Position numbers and translations under genes: made by a program
Part shown: piece after piece, positions 37,604 to 49,100 of the stretch
Numbering within the stretch: position 1 is the stretch's first letter
How the letters are laid out: each line of letters opens with the position of its first letter
Source: Rhizobium oryziradicis
Lineage (GTDB): Bacteria > Pseudomonadota > Alphaproteobacteria > Rhizobiales > Rhizobiaceae
DNA length: 64,000 bases
Assembly (NCBI RefSeq): GCF_001939045.1
Contig: NZ_MKIM01000019.1
Location: 120,201 to 184,200, forward strand
Direction of reading: 5' to 3'
Notes under the pieces: generated by a model
What the model saw: the letters and a program-made list of their open reading frames with translations, nothing else
Told to the model about the DNA's origin: nothing
Database searches by the model: none

Positions 37604-38182
37604 TTGAACCAGTATCAACGCGCCCTCGACCCGGATGTCGCAAGCGAGGAAAGCCGCCCAGTCGAAACACCGGTTCGCGGCCAGATAACCCTGAAACAGG
37701 TCAAGGCATCCGCTCCGATGGAGGCACCGGCGGATGATAGCTGGCTTGATCTTCCGCTTCCTGACGGGCTGCCCGCAGAAGCGCAGCTCAGCGATGGCGA
37801 GAAACGCCGCATGCATGGCGTGCTTTCCGGTCTGCTTGAGGCGATTGCGCTCGATCATCGCGACAGTCCCGCCCGGTTGGATGCGCTGCTGACTGAACTG
37901 GGCAAGGCGGCAGACGAAAGGCCAAAAATCGACACAGAGGGGCTGCCGCTCACCCCCTTTCAGGCGACGGACTATGACCGCTATTTCCGCGTCAATCGTC
38001 AGTCTGCGGAAGAACCCGCTGTCGCCATGGTGCGTAGCCTTGTCCAGACAGTGCGCGCCGTCACGCAGCTTTTTGCCCGCAGCCCGGAACTTCCCGTGAT
38101 CCACGTCCGCCACCAGATGGAAGGCTTTGAAAGCCACGCGCATCTGCTTGCCCGGACCTTCGGTCTGGAGCCGCTGCGATGA
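37604..38182 (+). CDS. Unknown siderophore-cluster protein (192 aa), TTG start
   Basis: I do not recognise a family with certainty. The start TTG 37604 is supported by AGGAG (37591-37595) 8 nt upstream; no ATG in this frame fits. The first 55 residues are Pro/Ala-rich and probably disordered. The rest is helical, with a conserved-looking core LPLTPFQATDYDRYFRVNR (about 112-130) and the His-rich end HVRHQMEGFESHAH (about 168-181), which could bind a metal or haem. Its stop overlaps the start of the next gene, so the two proteins may form a complex. No signal peptide. One idea is that the pair supplies the aromatic hydroxylation (see findings). Confidence 0.75.
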   Translation: MNQYQRALDPDVASEESRPVETPVRGQITLKQVKASAPMEAPADDSWLDLPLPDGLPAEAQLSDGEKRRMHGVLSGLLEAIALDHRDSPARLDALLTELGKAADERPKIDTEGLPLTPFQATDYDRYFRVNRQSAEEPAVAMVRSLVQTVRAVTQLFARSPELPVIHVRHQMEGFESHAHLLARTFGLEPLR

Positions 38183-38739
38183 TGGCCGTCAGCCCTCCGT
38201 CTCCCTATGCGATCTGGCGGGAGTTTCACTGGGCATTCTTTTTGAACGTTCAGGGGCTCATCGTTTCCCTTCGCCGGTTCCAGCTATCAATGGAGCGCGG
38301 CCAGCTGGCCGCTGCCGAGCAGGAGCTTGAGACCGCCTCGACACTGCTTATTTCCTCGGCTGCGTCCATGGAACTCGCCGCGAGTTTTCCGAAAGACGTC
38401 TACGAGACGACGGTGCGCGCCTCGATGACCCAGCCACATGTGCAATCGGACGATTTCAGCGGCCTGATGTCTTGGGACCATGCCGTTCTGATCAGCGTCT
38501 GGCGGGACCTTCGCCCGATTTTTGAAACGCTGCCGAATGAGCTCGCCGCCGCGCATTCCGGGTTTATTGCGGCCTATAAATATCTTGCCGAGAGCCATGC
38601 AGGCGTCTGCTCGCGCTTCGTGGACAGCGGAAGCCTGCGCTTCGAGGACCGCAATGCCGTCGATACGCTGCGCCGCTTTGAACGCGGACGGCTCGGCCTG
38701 ATCGACCCCAAGGGCAAAGGTTGCCCGTTTCATTCCTGA
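38179..38739 (+). CDS. Unknown helical protein (186 aa), candidate aromatic hydroxylase component
   Basis: This 186-residue, mostly helical protein is coupled to the previous gene (ATGA). Notable parts are YAIWREFHWAFFLNVQGLIVS (about 10-30), the His/Trp motif SGLMSWDHAVLISVWRDLRP (about 93-112) and a C-terminal GCPFHS, a Cys-Pro-His end like a haem-regulatory motif. The helical His-rich pattern with DFSG…DH resembles what I remember of haem-dependent tyrosine hydroxylases (TDO-like superfamily), which make L-DOPA from Tyr. That would supply the precursor of a Dmaq unit. This is a hypothesis; plain annotation is conserved hypothetical. Confidence 0.75.
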   Translation: MMAVSPPSPYAIWREFHWAFFLNVQGLIVSLRRFQLSMERGQLAAAEQELETASTLLISSAASMELAASFPKDVYETTVRASMTQPHVQSDDFSGLMSWDHAVLISVWRDLRPIFETLPNELAAAHSGFIAAYKYLAESHAGVCSRFVDSGSLRFEDRNAVDTLRRFERGRLGLIDPKGKGCPFHS

Positions 38740-38772
38740 GCGTACCACCAGAACAGATCAAGGAACCTTGTT

Positions 38773-41700
38773 ATGAATGACCTGTCCGCAGCCCCTCTTT
38801 TTGATGACAACAGGCATCATATTGCCGTGATCGGCATGGCTGGCCGCTTTCCCGGTGCACCGGATGTTGAACGCTTCTGGCAAAACCTGATTGAGGGTGT
38901 GGAATCGATCGAGCGCCTCTCGCCGGAGACCCTGAAACAACGGGGTGTTTCTGCGGAAATGGCGGCCCTTGCGGATTTTGTGGCCGCCAGCACACCGCTT
39001 GTGGGTTCGGATCGCTTCGATGCGGCTTTTTTCGGCTATAGCCCCGCCGAGGCTGAAATTCTCGACCCGCAACAGCGCATCTTCCTCGAATGCGCCTGGC
39101 AGGCACTGGAAACTGCCGGTTATGTGGGGGACCGCTATCAAGGACCAATTGGCGTTTTCGCCGCCGCTGGCATCAACACCTATGTCTTCAACCTGCATGA
39201 CAACAGCCGCATCCGCGAGACCGTCAGCCCCTATGAGCTGTTCGTCGGCAATGACAAGGATTTTCTGGCCACCCGCACCGCGTTCAAGCTGAACCTGCGC
39301 GGCCCGGCCATCACCGTGCAAACCGCCTGCTCCTCCTCGCTCGTTGCCGTCCACATGGCCGCCCAGAGCTTGCTGTCTGGCGATTGCGACATGGCGCTGG
39401 CCGGCGGCATTGCCCTCTCGCAATCCTTGGGCTATCGCGCTCGTGAAGGCGGCATCCTCTCGCCTGATGGCCATTGCCGCGCCTTTGATGCTGCCTCAAG
39501 CGGCACGGTTCCCGGCAGCGGGGTCGGCATCGTGGTGTTGAAACGGCTGGAAGATGCGCTTGCCGATGGCGATACGATCGATGCCGTCATCCTCGGCTCG
39601 GCGATCAACAATGACGGCGCACTCAAAGCAAGCTTCACCGCTCCGCAGGTGGACAGTCAGGCGGCGGTGATCGCCGATGCGCAGACCATGGCAGGCGTGC
39701 GGGCTGACACCATTGGCTATATCGAGGCCCATGGAACGGGCACCAGACTCGGCGACCCGATAGAAGTTGCAGCTCTGACCAAGGCGTTTCGTCGTGATAC
39801 TGAGCGCCGGGGCTTTTGCGCGCTCGGCTCGGTCAAAACCAACATTGGCCATCTCGACACCGCCGCCGGTATTGCAGGCTTCATCAAGGCAGTGCTGGCC
39901 CTGAAAAACCGGCGGATTCCGGCAAGCCTCCATTATGAGAACCCGAATCCGCAGATTGATTTCGCAACCAGCCCCTTTTTCGTCAATCAACGTCTGCGCG
40001 ATTGGGACAATCAGATCGGCACGCGCCGCGCGGGCGTGAGTTCCTTCGGCATTGGCGGAACCAACGCCCATATTGTACTGGAAGAGGCCCCACCTAGCTC
40101 TGCCTCAAAGGCAGGCAGCGGCCCGGAACTCTTGCTTCTGTCGGCACGAACCGAGGCGCAGCTTGCAGCCAGTAGCGAGGCGCTCGCAGCGCATCTTGCC
40201 GCAGGCTTGGACCATACACATGCCCCGACGCTTGCGGATGTTGCGCACACGTTGCGCCATGGTCGCCGCGATTTTGCCAAGCGTCGTTTCGTCGTGGCGT
40301 GCAACGCCAAAGAGGCTGTCAGAAGCCTGCGCAACTCTGTTCAAACCGGCACGGCAGAAGGCGAGACAGCGCAAGCCGTGTTCCTGTTTCCCGGTCAGGG
40401 CAGCCCTTATGCAGCAATGGGGAAGGCGCTTTACGCCGACCTGCCTGCCTTTCGTGAACCCTTTGACGCCTGCGCCTCCGACCTTGATCGGCTGATGGGG
40501 ATCGATTTCAAAGCCTGCCTGTTTTCGAACACGGATGACCTTGACCGCACGGCCTTCGCCCAACCCGCGCTTTTTGCCGTTGAATACGCGCTCGCACACG
40601 CCTTGATGCGCCACGGCGTGAAACCCGCGGCCCTGCATGGCCACAGCATCGGTGAATATGTCGCCGCCTGCCTTGCTGGTGTCTTCGACCTCGAAACAGC
40701 GCTTCAGCTCGTTGTTGCGCGCGGGCGGTTGATGCAGGCGCAAGCACCCGGTGCCATGCTGGCGGTGATGCATGCGGATGAGCCGATCACGCCTTGGCTT
40801 GATGACGTGATTACGCTGGCCGCTGCCAATGCACCCGGTCTCAGTGTTCTCTCCGGCCCAATGCAGGCAATTGCAAATCTTCAGACACGCCTGAAAGACA
40901 AGGGTATTGCCGCACGCCTGCTGAAAACCTCCCACGCCTTCCATTCGCCGATGATGACGGAAGCGGCAGTACAGTTCCGCGATGTCGTTGCAGGCATTCA
41001 CCTGTCAGCGCCGCAAATACCGCTGATTTCCAATGTCACGGGAACATGGATGACAGCGAAAGATGCGACCGACCCGGACTATTGGGCGCGTCATCTGTTG
41101 CAGCCCGTCCGCTTCGAAGATGGGACACGCACACTGCAATCCCTTACAGCACCTGTTTTCGTTGAGATCGGCCCCGGTCGCGCACTTGGCACATTGACCG
41201 CTGCGGCACGCGTCGATGCAAGCCGGATCATAGTGACGCTTGCAGAAGGCAAGGATGAACCGGGGCAGGTTTTGTCGGCTGTCGGTCGGTTCTGGCAATT
41301 GAACGGCACTCTGGATTCTGGCGAAGCGGCTGGTCGGCGGCGCGTACGGCTTCCGACCTATCCCTTCCAAAGCGAGCGCTACTGGGTCGATGCGGATAGC
41401 GAGCCTGCCACAACCAAAAGAACGGCAGCATCTGTTGAAGGCCCCGGCCTCTACCGCACCACCTGGCGGCGCGCGCACGTGAGCAACAGCTCTGCTCGAT
41501 TGAAGGGCCGCGTGCTTGTTTTCGACGATGGTCACCTTGGCTCCGCTCTCGCCACCGAGCTTGAGCGCAGCGGTGCGGAACCCTATCGCGCCATGATCGG
41601 CACCGGTTTTAGCGAACCCGACTTCCGCTGCTTCAGCCTCCGCCCCACGATCAGCGACGACTACGCCAGCCTCTTTGAGAGCCTCGTTGAGCGGGGGGCA

Positions 41701-43185
41701 AGCCCCGACCATATTGTCTTCGGCTGGCCTCTTACGCCTCAGGCAAACGAAGCGCCGGAAACTGCTGCGCAAGCCCTTCTGGCGCTGGTGCGGGAACTGG
41801 TAAAGCACGATCGCCCCGTCACTCTGACACTTTTGACCCGGTCGGCAGCCGATGTAATCGGCCTGGAAGAGCTTGATATTGCGCAGGCTCTGACTGCGGG
41901 CGTTCTTCAGGTGATCGCTCAAGAATATCCGTCGCTCCATTGCCGCCATGTCGATATTGACGCTACCAGGCCCCCTGAAAGTGCAAGACGCATTCGCGAT
42001 GCCTTGTCAGCGAAAGAGGATGTGCTCGCCTTGCGTGGTGCGCATCGCTGGCTGCCGGAAACGGAACGGTTTGAAGCGCCGCAAGGTGGCCAAGCCTTTA
42101 AGGCCAACGGTGTCTATGTGGTGGTCGGCAATATCGCGGATGGCGTTGGCGAGACCTGGGTTGATGCGCTGTCCGGTCTGGGCGCGACCGTCGCTCTGCT
42201 TCACGATTCATCCGCACCGGCTTTTAAGCATCCGGCTCGGTTTAAACGGCAGCTCGATTGCGGCGATGCCGCCGCCTTGAACGCTGCTCTGGATGATGTC
42301 ACTGCGGAATTTGGTCGGATTGACGGCATCTTTCTCAGCCTGCCGCAGTCGAACCACCACTCCGCCGCGCTGATTGATGCGCTGGCGGATGCCCATTGGG
42401 CCTATAATATCGCCAGCAAACTGCGCCCGGTTCGTGCACTTGGTGAGGCTATTGCGAAGCGGAAAATCGGTTTTTGCTGCGTTCAGTCCTCGCTCTCAAC
42501 CCTCGTTGGCGGGCTTGGCCTTGGTGCTTACGCCGCCACGCACCATGCTATTGACCGGATTGTCGCCGAAGAGAACAAGAATGGCACCACGCCATGGTTT
42601 GCAATCGGCTATCCGCTGATCGAGGCAAACCCCGGCACGACCTTGCAGGCGACGGGCCGTGCAAACGCTTTCGCGATCTCGACTGCGGCCGCATGGGATC
42701 TCACGCGACGCCTGATTGAAAATGGGGCCACCGGACAGACCATGCTTTCGGGTGCGGCCATTCCCCCGGTCGCTTCCGACCTTGATGCGCAGGAGGCAGC
42801 CGCCACTGACGGCGGGCGTGGACGCCCCGCACTCGGTGTCGCCTACCGCAAGCCCGGCAATGACACCGAAGCGACAATCGTTCACATTTTCGAAGACATC
42901 CTGGGCCTGTCGCCCATCGGGGCCGATGACGGCTTTTATGAACTCGGCGGCCATTCCCTGCTCGCCATCCGCGCCGTTGCCAAACTCCGGGAGGCCTTCC
43001 CCGTGGATATCGCCATGCGCGAGCTGCTTTTCGACAATCCGACCGCCGCAGCAATCGCCCAATCGATTTTGGAGCGCATGACGCAGAAGACCGACCTTTC
43101 CGCCATCGCCGATCTTCTCAATGAGGTCGATACCCTGTCCGACGCCGATGTGAGCAGGCTTCTCGCCGGAGGAAATGCACAATGA
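38773..43185 (+). CDS. Type I PKS, KS-AT-KR-ACP
   Basis: This 1470-residue single PKS module has ATG 38773 behind AAGGA. KS: Cys in QTACSSSLVA (about 185), EAHGTG and IGHLD histidines. AT: GHSIGEY (about 624), HAFHS malonyl-type. KR: the cofactor loop is VVVGNIADGVGE rather than TGGxGxxG, and the active-site run SSLSTLVGG…GAYAATHH has His where Asn is usual, so it is likely inactive. ACP: ELGGHSLLA (about 1393). It is followed by the C-A-T-C-A-T-E synthetase with an ATGA overlap. It should add one malonyl-derived C2 unit, probably left at the beta-keto level. Confidence 0.92.
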   Translation: MNDLSAAPLFDDNRHHIAVIGMAGRFPGAPDVERFWQNLIEGVESIERLSPETLKQRGVSAEMAALADFVAASTPLVGSDRFDAAFFGYSPAEAEILDPQQRIFLECAWQALETAGYVGDRYQGPIGVFAAAGINTYVFNLHDNSRIRETVSPYELFVGNDKDFLATRTAFKLNLRGPAITVQTACSSSLVAVHMAAQSLLSGDCDMALAGGIALSQSLGYRAREGGILSPDGHCRAFDAASSGTVPGSGVGIVVLKRLEDALADGDTIDAVILGSAINNDGALKASFTAPQVDSQAAVIADAQTMAGVRADTIGYIEAHGTGTRLGDPIEVAALTKAFRRDTERRGFCALGSVKTNIGHLDTAAGIAGFIKAVLALKNRRIPASLHYENPNPQIDFATSPFFVNQRLRDWDNQIGTRRAGVSSFGIGGTNAHIVLEEAPPSSASKAGSGPELLLLSARTEAQLAASSEALAAHLAAGLDHTHAPTLADVAHTLRHGRRDFAKRRFVVACNAKEAVRSLRNSVQTGTAEGETAQAVFLFPGQGSPYAAMGKALYADLPAFREPFDACASDLDRLMGIDFKACLFSNTDDLDRTAFAQPALFAVEYALAHALMRHGVKPAALHGHSIGEYVAACLAGVFDLETALQLVVARGRLMQAQAPGAMLAVMHADEPITPWLDDVITLAAANAPGLSVLSGPMQAIANLQTRLKDKGIAARLLKTSHAFHSPMMTEAAVQFRDVVAGIHLSAPQIPLISNVTGTWMTAKDATDPDYWARHLLQPVRFEDGTRTLQSLTAPVFVEIGPGRALGTLTAAARVDASRIIVTLAEGKDEPGQVLSAVGRFWQLNGTLDSGEAAGRRRVRLPTYPFQSERYWVDADSEPATTKRTAASVEGPGLYRTTWRRAHVSNSSARLKGRVLVFDDGHLGSALATELERSGAEPYRAMIGTGFSEPDFRCFSLRPTISDDYASLFESLVERGASPDHIVFGWPLTPQANEAPETAAQALLALVRELVKHDRPVTLTLLTRSAADVIGLEELDIAQALTAGVLQVIAQEYPSLHCRHVDIDATRPPESARRIRDALSAKEDVLALRGAHRWLPETERFEAPQGGQAFKANGVYVVVGNIADGVGETWVDALSGLGATVALLHDSSAPAFKHPARFKRQLDCGDAAALNAALDDVTAEFGRIDGIFLSLPQSNHHSAALIDALADAHWAYNIASKLRPVRALGEAIAKRKIGFCCVQSSLSTLVGGLGLGAYAATHHAIDRIVAEENKNGTTPWFAIGYPLIEANPGTTLQATGRANAFAISTAAAWDLTRRLIENGATGQTMLSGAAIPPVASDLDAQEAAATDGGRGRPALGVAYRKPGNDTEATIVHIFEDILGLSPIGADDGFYELGGHSLLAIRAVAKLREAFPVDIAMRELLFDNPTAAAIAQSILERMTQKTDLSAIADLLNEVDTLSDADVSRLLAGGNAQ

Positions 43186-46100
43186 ACGAACTTTTCGCAA
43201 AGATCGCCGGGCTTTCACCAGAGCGGCGGGCGCTGCTGGAACAGAAGCTGAAAGCACAGGGCATTACGGTTCCCGCCCCCTCCGGCATCCAGCCACGGGC
43301 AGACCGCGAGGCGGCGGTTCCGCTGTCATCGGCGCAAAAACGCCTCTGGTTCATGCAGCAGCTGGACCCCGGCACCGTTGCCTACAATATGAACCTGGCA
43401 CTTCGACTGAAAGGCGCGCTCGACCGCGCAGCCCTTGCGCGCGCCTATGCCGCCCTCATTACTCGGCACGAACCCCTGCGGACACGCTTTAAGATGGGCG
43501 AGGATGGCCAGCCGCAGCAAGTGGTCGAGGCATCCGGCGCGGCTGATATTGGCTATCACGATTGCCGACAGCATCCCGAACCGGAAAAAGCGGCCCGTCT
43601 TCAGCTCAAAGCAATTGTCGAGACGCCCTATGATCTCACCCGCCCGCCGATCCGTGCGGCACTGGTTGCGGTAAGCGATTACGAGCATGTGCTGGCGCTC
43701 GGCATGCATCATATCATCAGCGACCGCTGGTCGATGGGCGTCTTTGCCCGGGATCTCTCGACGCTTTACCATGCGGAAGCGACAGGAACCACTGCAACAC
43801 TCGCACCCCTTCCGGTGCAGTTTGCCGACTGGACGCTGTGGCAGCGCGACTTGCTGGACGGTCCCGCCCTTGCCGAGCAGTTGGACTACTGGACAGAGAG
43901 CCTTGCGGGCGAACTGCCTGTGCTGGAACTCCCCTTGGATCGTCCACACAGCCTGACCGCAAGCTTCAGCGGCGCGCACCTTCCCGTTTTGATCGACCGG
44001 GCATTGTCGCTCAGGCTGCGCGCACTTGCCGCCGAGCAGAATGTCAGTCTCTTCACATTGCTGCTTGCTGCCTTCAACGTGCTCTTGCATCTTTATACTG
44101 ACAGCGACGACATTATCATTGGCAGCGAGGTTGCCAACCGCGACCGGCCCGAGACGCAGACCATGATGGGACCGCTCGTCAACACGCTCGTGTTCCGCAA
44201 CGACTTATCCGGCGATCCGACCTTCACGGCTCTGCTCCAGAAGGTTGCCGATGCTGTGCGCCGTGGCCTTGCCCATCAGGATATCCCGTTTGAGCGCCTT
44301 GTCGAAGCGATCAATCCAGAGCGCTCGCTGTCGGACCTGAACCCGCTCTTCAACGTGAAATTCGACATTCAGCACAGCATTGCCCCGCCGCCAGGCCTGC
44401 ATGGACTGACGATTGAACCCTATCCGCTGCGCGAAGTGGCGACAAAATATGACCTTCGCTTCAACCTCGAAGACGACCAGCCGGATATCAAGGGCAAGAT
44501 CGAATATTCAAGCCAGATTTTCAATGAGAGCACCATCGCCTCCATGCTTGTCCGTTTCGAGCGCCTGCTGGAGCTTGTGGTGCGCGAACCCTCGCGGCGG
44601 CTCTCGACGCTTTCTCTTCTGACACCGGAGGAAGAAGCAGCCATCATCGCAGCCAGTTCTGGTCTCGTGCGGGATTATCCGGTTGAGGAATGCCTGCATG
44701 ATCTCTTCCTGAAACAGGTCGAGCAAACACCGGACGCGGACGCGGTGACCGATGGCGATCTGACCTGGTCCTATCGCGACCTCGAAGCGCAGTCTTCGCG
44801 TGTGGCCGCAAGTCTGGTGGCCGACGGTGTCAAGCCCGGCGACCGGGTGGGCATTTGCATGCGCCGCTCACCCCGGATGATCGCCGGTATCCTTGGCATC
44901 ATGCGCGCCGGTGCGGCCTATGTGCCGCTCGATGCCGATTATCCGGCAAACCGCCTCGCCTTCATTGCCGAGGACAGCGGGATCACCATCCTGCTCACCG
45001 ATCACCGCCCGGCCTTCGCCACGCCAGCCCAGACACTCGTTGACATTAATACCCTGCCAGACCTCCGGCTGGAGGCGCAGCCTGCTGTCTCACCGAACCA
45101 TCTCGCCTACATCATCTATACATCCGGCTCGACAGGCAGACCCAAGGGCGTCGCCATCGAGCATCGCTCCGTCGTCGCCTTCATGTATTGGGCGCGGGAG
45201 CGGTTCACCCGCGAAGAGGTGGCGCGCATGCTGGTGCCAACCTCGATCAGTTTTGATCTGTCGATCTTCGAACTTTACGCGCCCCTCGTGCTCGGCGGCA
45301 CGCTTGTTGTCGCAGATCATTTTCTGGCGCTGCCGCAGCTTTCCGCCAAGGTTGATGTGACGTTCATCAATACGGTCCCAAGCCTCTTGCAAGAACTGCT
45401 ACAGGAACAGCGATTGCCAAACAGTGTGCGCACCGCAACCTTCTGCGGAGAGCCACTGCCAGCAGCACTTGTCTCCATTCTGAAACGCGATTATCCGAAC
45501 CTGCGTATCCTCAATCTCTACGGCCCTTCGGAGGATACCTGCTTTTCAACGGAAGTGCCCTTGCACGGCGATCATTATCACGGCGGCGTTGTGCCGATCG
45601 GCAAGCCCTTGCCGAACACGCAAGCCTATATTCTCGACCGTGCCGGTCGCTTGCGCCCACCTAGCCTTTCCGGCGAGCTTTATCTCGGCGGCACGGGCCT
45701 TGCGCGCGGCTATTTTGGCCGACCTGAGCAAACCACTGAGCGCTTCATTGCCAACGCGTTCTCGAGTGAGCCCGGCTCCCGTCTTTACCGGACCGGGGAT
45801 CGCATCCGCCGCCGGGCCGATGGCAACCTCGAATTCTGCGGGCGGCTTGACCATCAGGTGAAAGTGCGTGGCTTGCGCATCGAAACAGGCGAAATCGAGC
45901 ACAATCTCGAACAGATTAGCGGCGTCGAAAAGGCGGTTGTGGCTGTGACGCAAGGCACGGATCGGCAGCTTGCTGCCTTTATCGAACCCCAAGACGGCGT
46001 GAGACTGAATGAAACAGAGCTGCGCCGTGCGCTGGCCCAAACCCTCCCTGTCCATATGGTGCCGACGCTCTGGTGCTTTCTGCCCCGCCTGCCGCAGCAG

Positions 46101-49100
46101 CCGAACGGCAAGATTGATCGCGCAGCACTGCCATCGCTGGCCGCAACAGTCGCCACCGGGTTCAGCCCGCCTGAGACCGAAACGGAACAGCGTATCGCTG
46201 ATGCCTGGGCCGATGTGCTGGCCATCGATTCGATCAGCCGGGACGACAATTTCTTCCGGCTTGGCGGCCACTCGTTGCTGGCCATGCGCATGATTGCCCG
46301 GCTGTCGTCATCGCTTCCGACAAATGCCGTGCTGCGAAAACTGTTTGAATTCCCCCGCCTCAAGGATTTTGCCGCCGCCCTTGCGCGTGACGAGACACCG
46401 GTGACAGCACCTGTAAACGCCATCGACGCCCTCCCGGACGGTACGAAAATACCTCTGTCCTTTGCCCAGCAGCGGCTTTGGACATTGGCCGAGCTGGAGC
46501 CGGACAGCGCCGCTTACACTGTGCCCGCCGCAATCCGCTTTCATGGCGCGCTTGATATTAATGTGCTGCAACACGCTTTCACAGCCCTTGTTGCACGCCA
46601 TCCGGCATTGCGCACGCGGATCGTCAATCGCGATGGTCAGCCTGTGATCGAGATCGATGCCAGCAGCCATCCAGACATTGCAATTGTGGATGTGGACGAA
46701 GCCGCCTTGCCGGAGGCGCTTGCCTCTGCATGCACGCAGCCGTTTGACATGGCGACCGGCCCTCTATTCCGCGCCCAGATTTTCCGTCTCTCCACAGACG
46801 AGCACGTTGTTTTCGTAGCACTCCACCACATTGTCTCGGATGCGCAATCGCTTCAGCTGATGCTGCGGGATTTGACACGGTTCTATGATGCGGGCCGACA
46901 GGGCAAAGTGGCAGACCTTCCGCCGCTTATCCTGACCTATGGCGATTTCGCCGCTTGGCAGCGAAAGCAGCCGCTGGGCGAGCAGATCAACTATTGGTGC
47001 CGCCTGCTGAAACATGCACCCCCGCTTCTAGAACTGCCAACGGATTTTCCGCGTGGTGCGCGCCAAGAGTTCAAGGGCGGAAGCGTTCATTTCCATCTTG
47101 ATCGTGCGCTCACGGCCCGTCTGGTCAATTTTGCCCATGAGCGGGACGCGACACCCTTCATGGTGCTTCTTTCTGCCTTTTCGACCCTGCTGTCGCGTTA
47201 TTCCGGCGCGTCCGATGTCGTCATCGGAACGCCGGTATCCGAGCGGCCAAACCGCGCGCTGGAAGATGTCATCGGACTGTTCGTCAACACACTGGCGCTG
47301 AAACTGACGCATGATGCTGCAACAAGCTTTTCGCAGCAGGTTGCGGCCACGCGTTCGCTTGTCCTTGATGCCTTCCGCCATCAGGATGCGCCGTTCGAAT
47401 GCGTTGTCGATGCCCTCTCGATCGAGCGAAGCTGGAGCCACAACCCCGTGTTTCAGGTGATGGTCACATGGCAAGCGGACGAGCCGCACAGCCCATGCCC
47501 TGGGGGCCTGACCGCGACGCCGGTGGTGCTTGCACAGGAAACGTCGAAGGTCGATTTGACGCTGGATCTGCGCCATCGCGGCGAACAGTTTTCCGCCACC
47601 TTGATTTATCGCAGCGATCTGTTCCGCCAAGAGACGATCCTTCATATGGCAGAGGCCTTCACCACCTTGGTCGAGGCTCTTTTATCGGCCCCTGAGCGAG
47701 CACAGGTCGAAATCGACGGACTGCCCGAGCGGCAGCGCCAGCAGATTGCTACCTGGAACGCGACGGCAAAGACCTATGATGCGACGCCAAAAAGCTTGCA
47801 CGGTTTCTTTGCGCGCTCAACCGAGCGCACACCCGATGCCATTGCCGTCACCGATCGAAACAGCAGCCTGACCTACGCTGAGCTTGATCGGCAAGCGGAG
47901 GCGCTTGCCCGGCATCTCGCCTTTCTTGGCATCGGACGCGGCAGTGCTGTCGGTATTTGCCTTGAGCGTACCGTCAATCTCATTGCTTCCATGCTTGCCG
48001 TCTTAAAGACGGGGGCGGCCTATGTGCCGCTCGATCCGAAATATCCGAAGGAACGGATTGCCTTTGTCGCAAAAGACGCAAGCCTTTCCCTGCTTTTGAC
48101 GCAGGAGGAGCGCGATGACTTTGCCGACATCAAAACCCTCGATCCGACCACCATCTGGAACGGAACGCAGGCCGTTTCCGGGGTCCCTCTCCCCCATACA
48201 ACCGAAGGACGCGACCTCGCCTATCTCATCTACACCTCAGGCTCGACAGGGCTGCCGAAGGGTGTTGCAATCGAGCATCGCAATGCAATTGCCTTCACAC
48301 ACTGGGCGCTCGACACCTTCCCGGCGGAAAGCTTTGCCGGAATGCTGGCCTCAACATCGGTCTGCTTCGACCTGTCCATCTTCGAAATTTTTGTGACGCT
48401 GGCCGCCGGTGGGCGGATCTTCATCGTTGATGATCTTTTCGAACTGCCGGACGCAGAATTCGCCAACGAGATCACACTTATCAACACCGTGCCGACCCCG
48501 ATGACCGAACTCATGCGGTTTGGCCCATTGCCCGCTAAAGCAAAAACAGTTTGCCTTGCGGGCGAACCGCTACCGCCAAGCCTTGCACGCGCAATTCTGG
48601 AAAGCGGACAGGTCGAGGCGCTTTACAATCTCTATGGCCCCTCCGAGGACACGACCTATTCCACCGGATGCCGGATCGACACCGCGGGGCTGCCCATCCA
48701 TATCGGCAAGCCCATTACCAACACCACCGCCCATGTCCTTGACGCAGCGCTCAATGAAGTGCCAATCGGCATGCCGGGCGAGCTTTATCTGGCGGGCGAG
48801 GGTATCGCGCGCGGCTATCACAATCGCCCGGACCTGACGGCCGAGCGCTTCCTGCCAAACCCGTTTGACAGCACCGGCCAAGCACCCCTGCTCTACAGGA
48901 CTGGCGACCGCGTTCGTCGGCTGGCCGACGGCAATCTCGACTATCTTGGACGCGCTGATCGCCAGATGAAAATCAGCGGTTTTCGGATCGAACCCGGCGA
49001 GGTCGAGGCTGTGCTGATGCGCTATCCCGGCGTGACAGGTGCCGCCGTCGATGCCTGGCGCGACAATACCGGCTATGCCCGTCTGGCTGCCTGGATCGAG

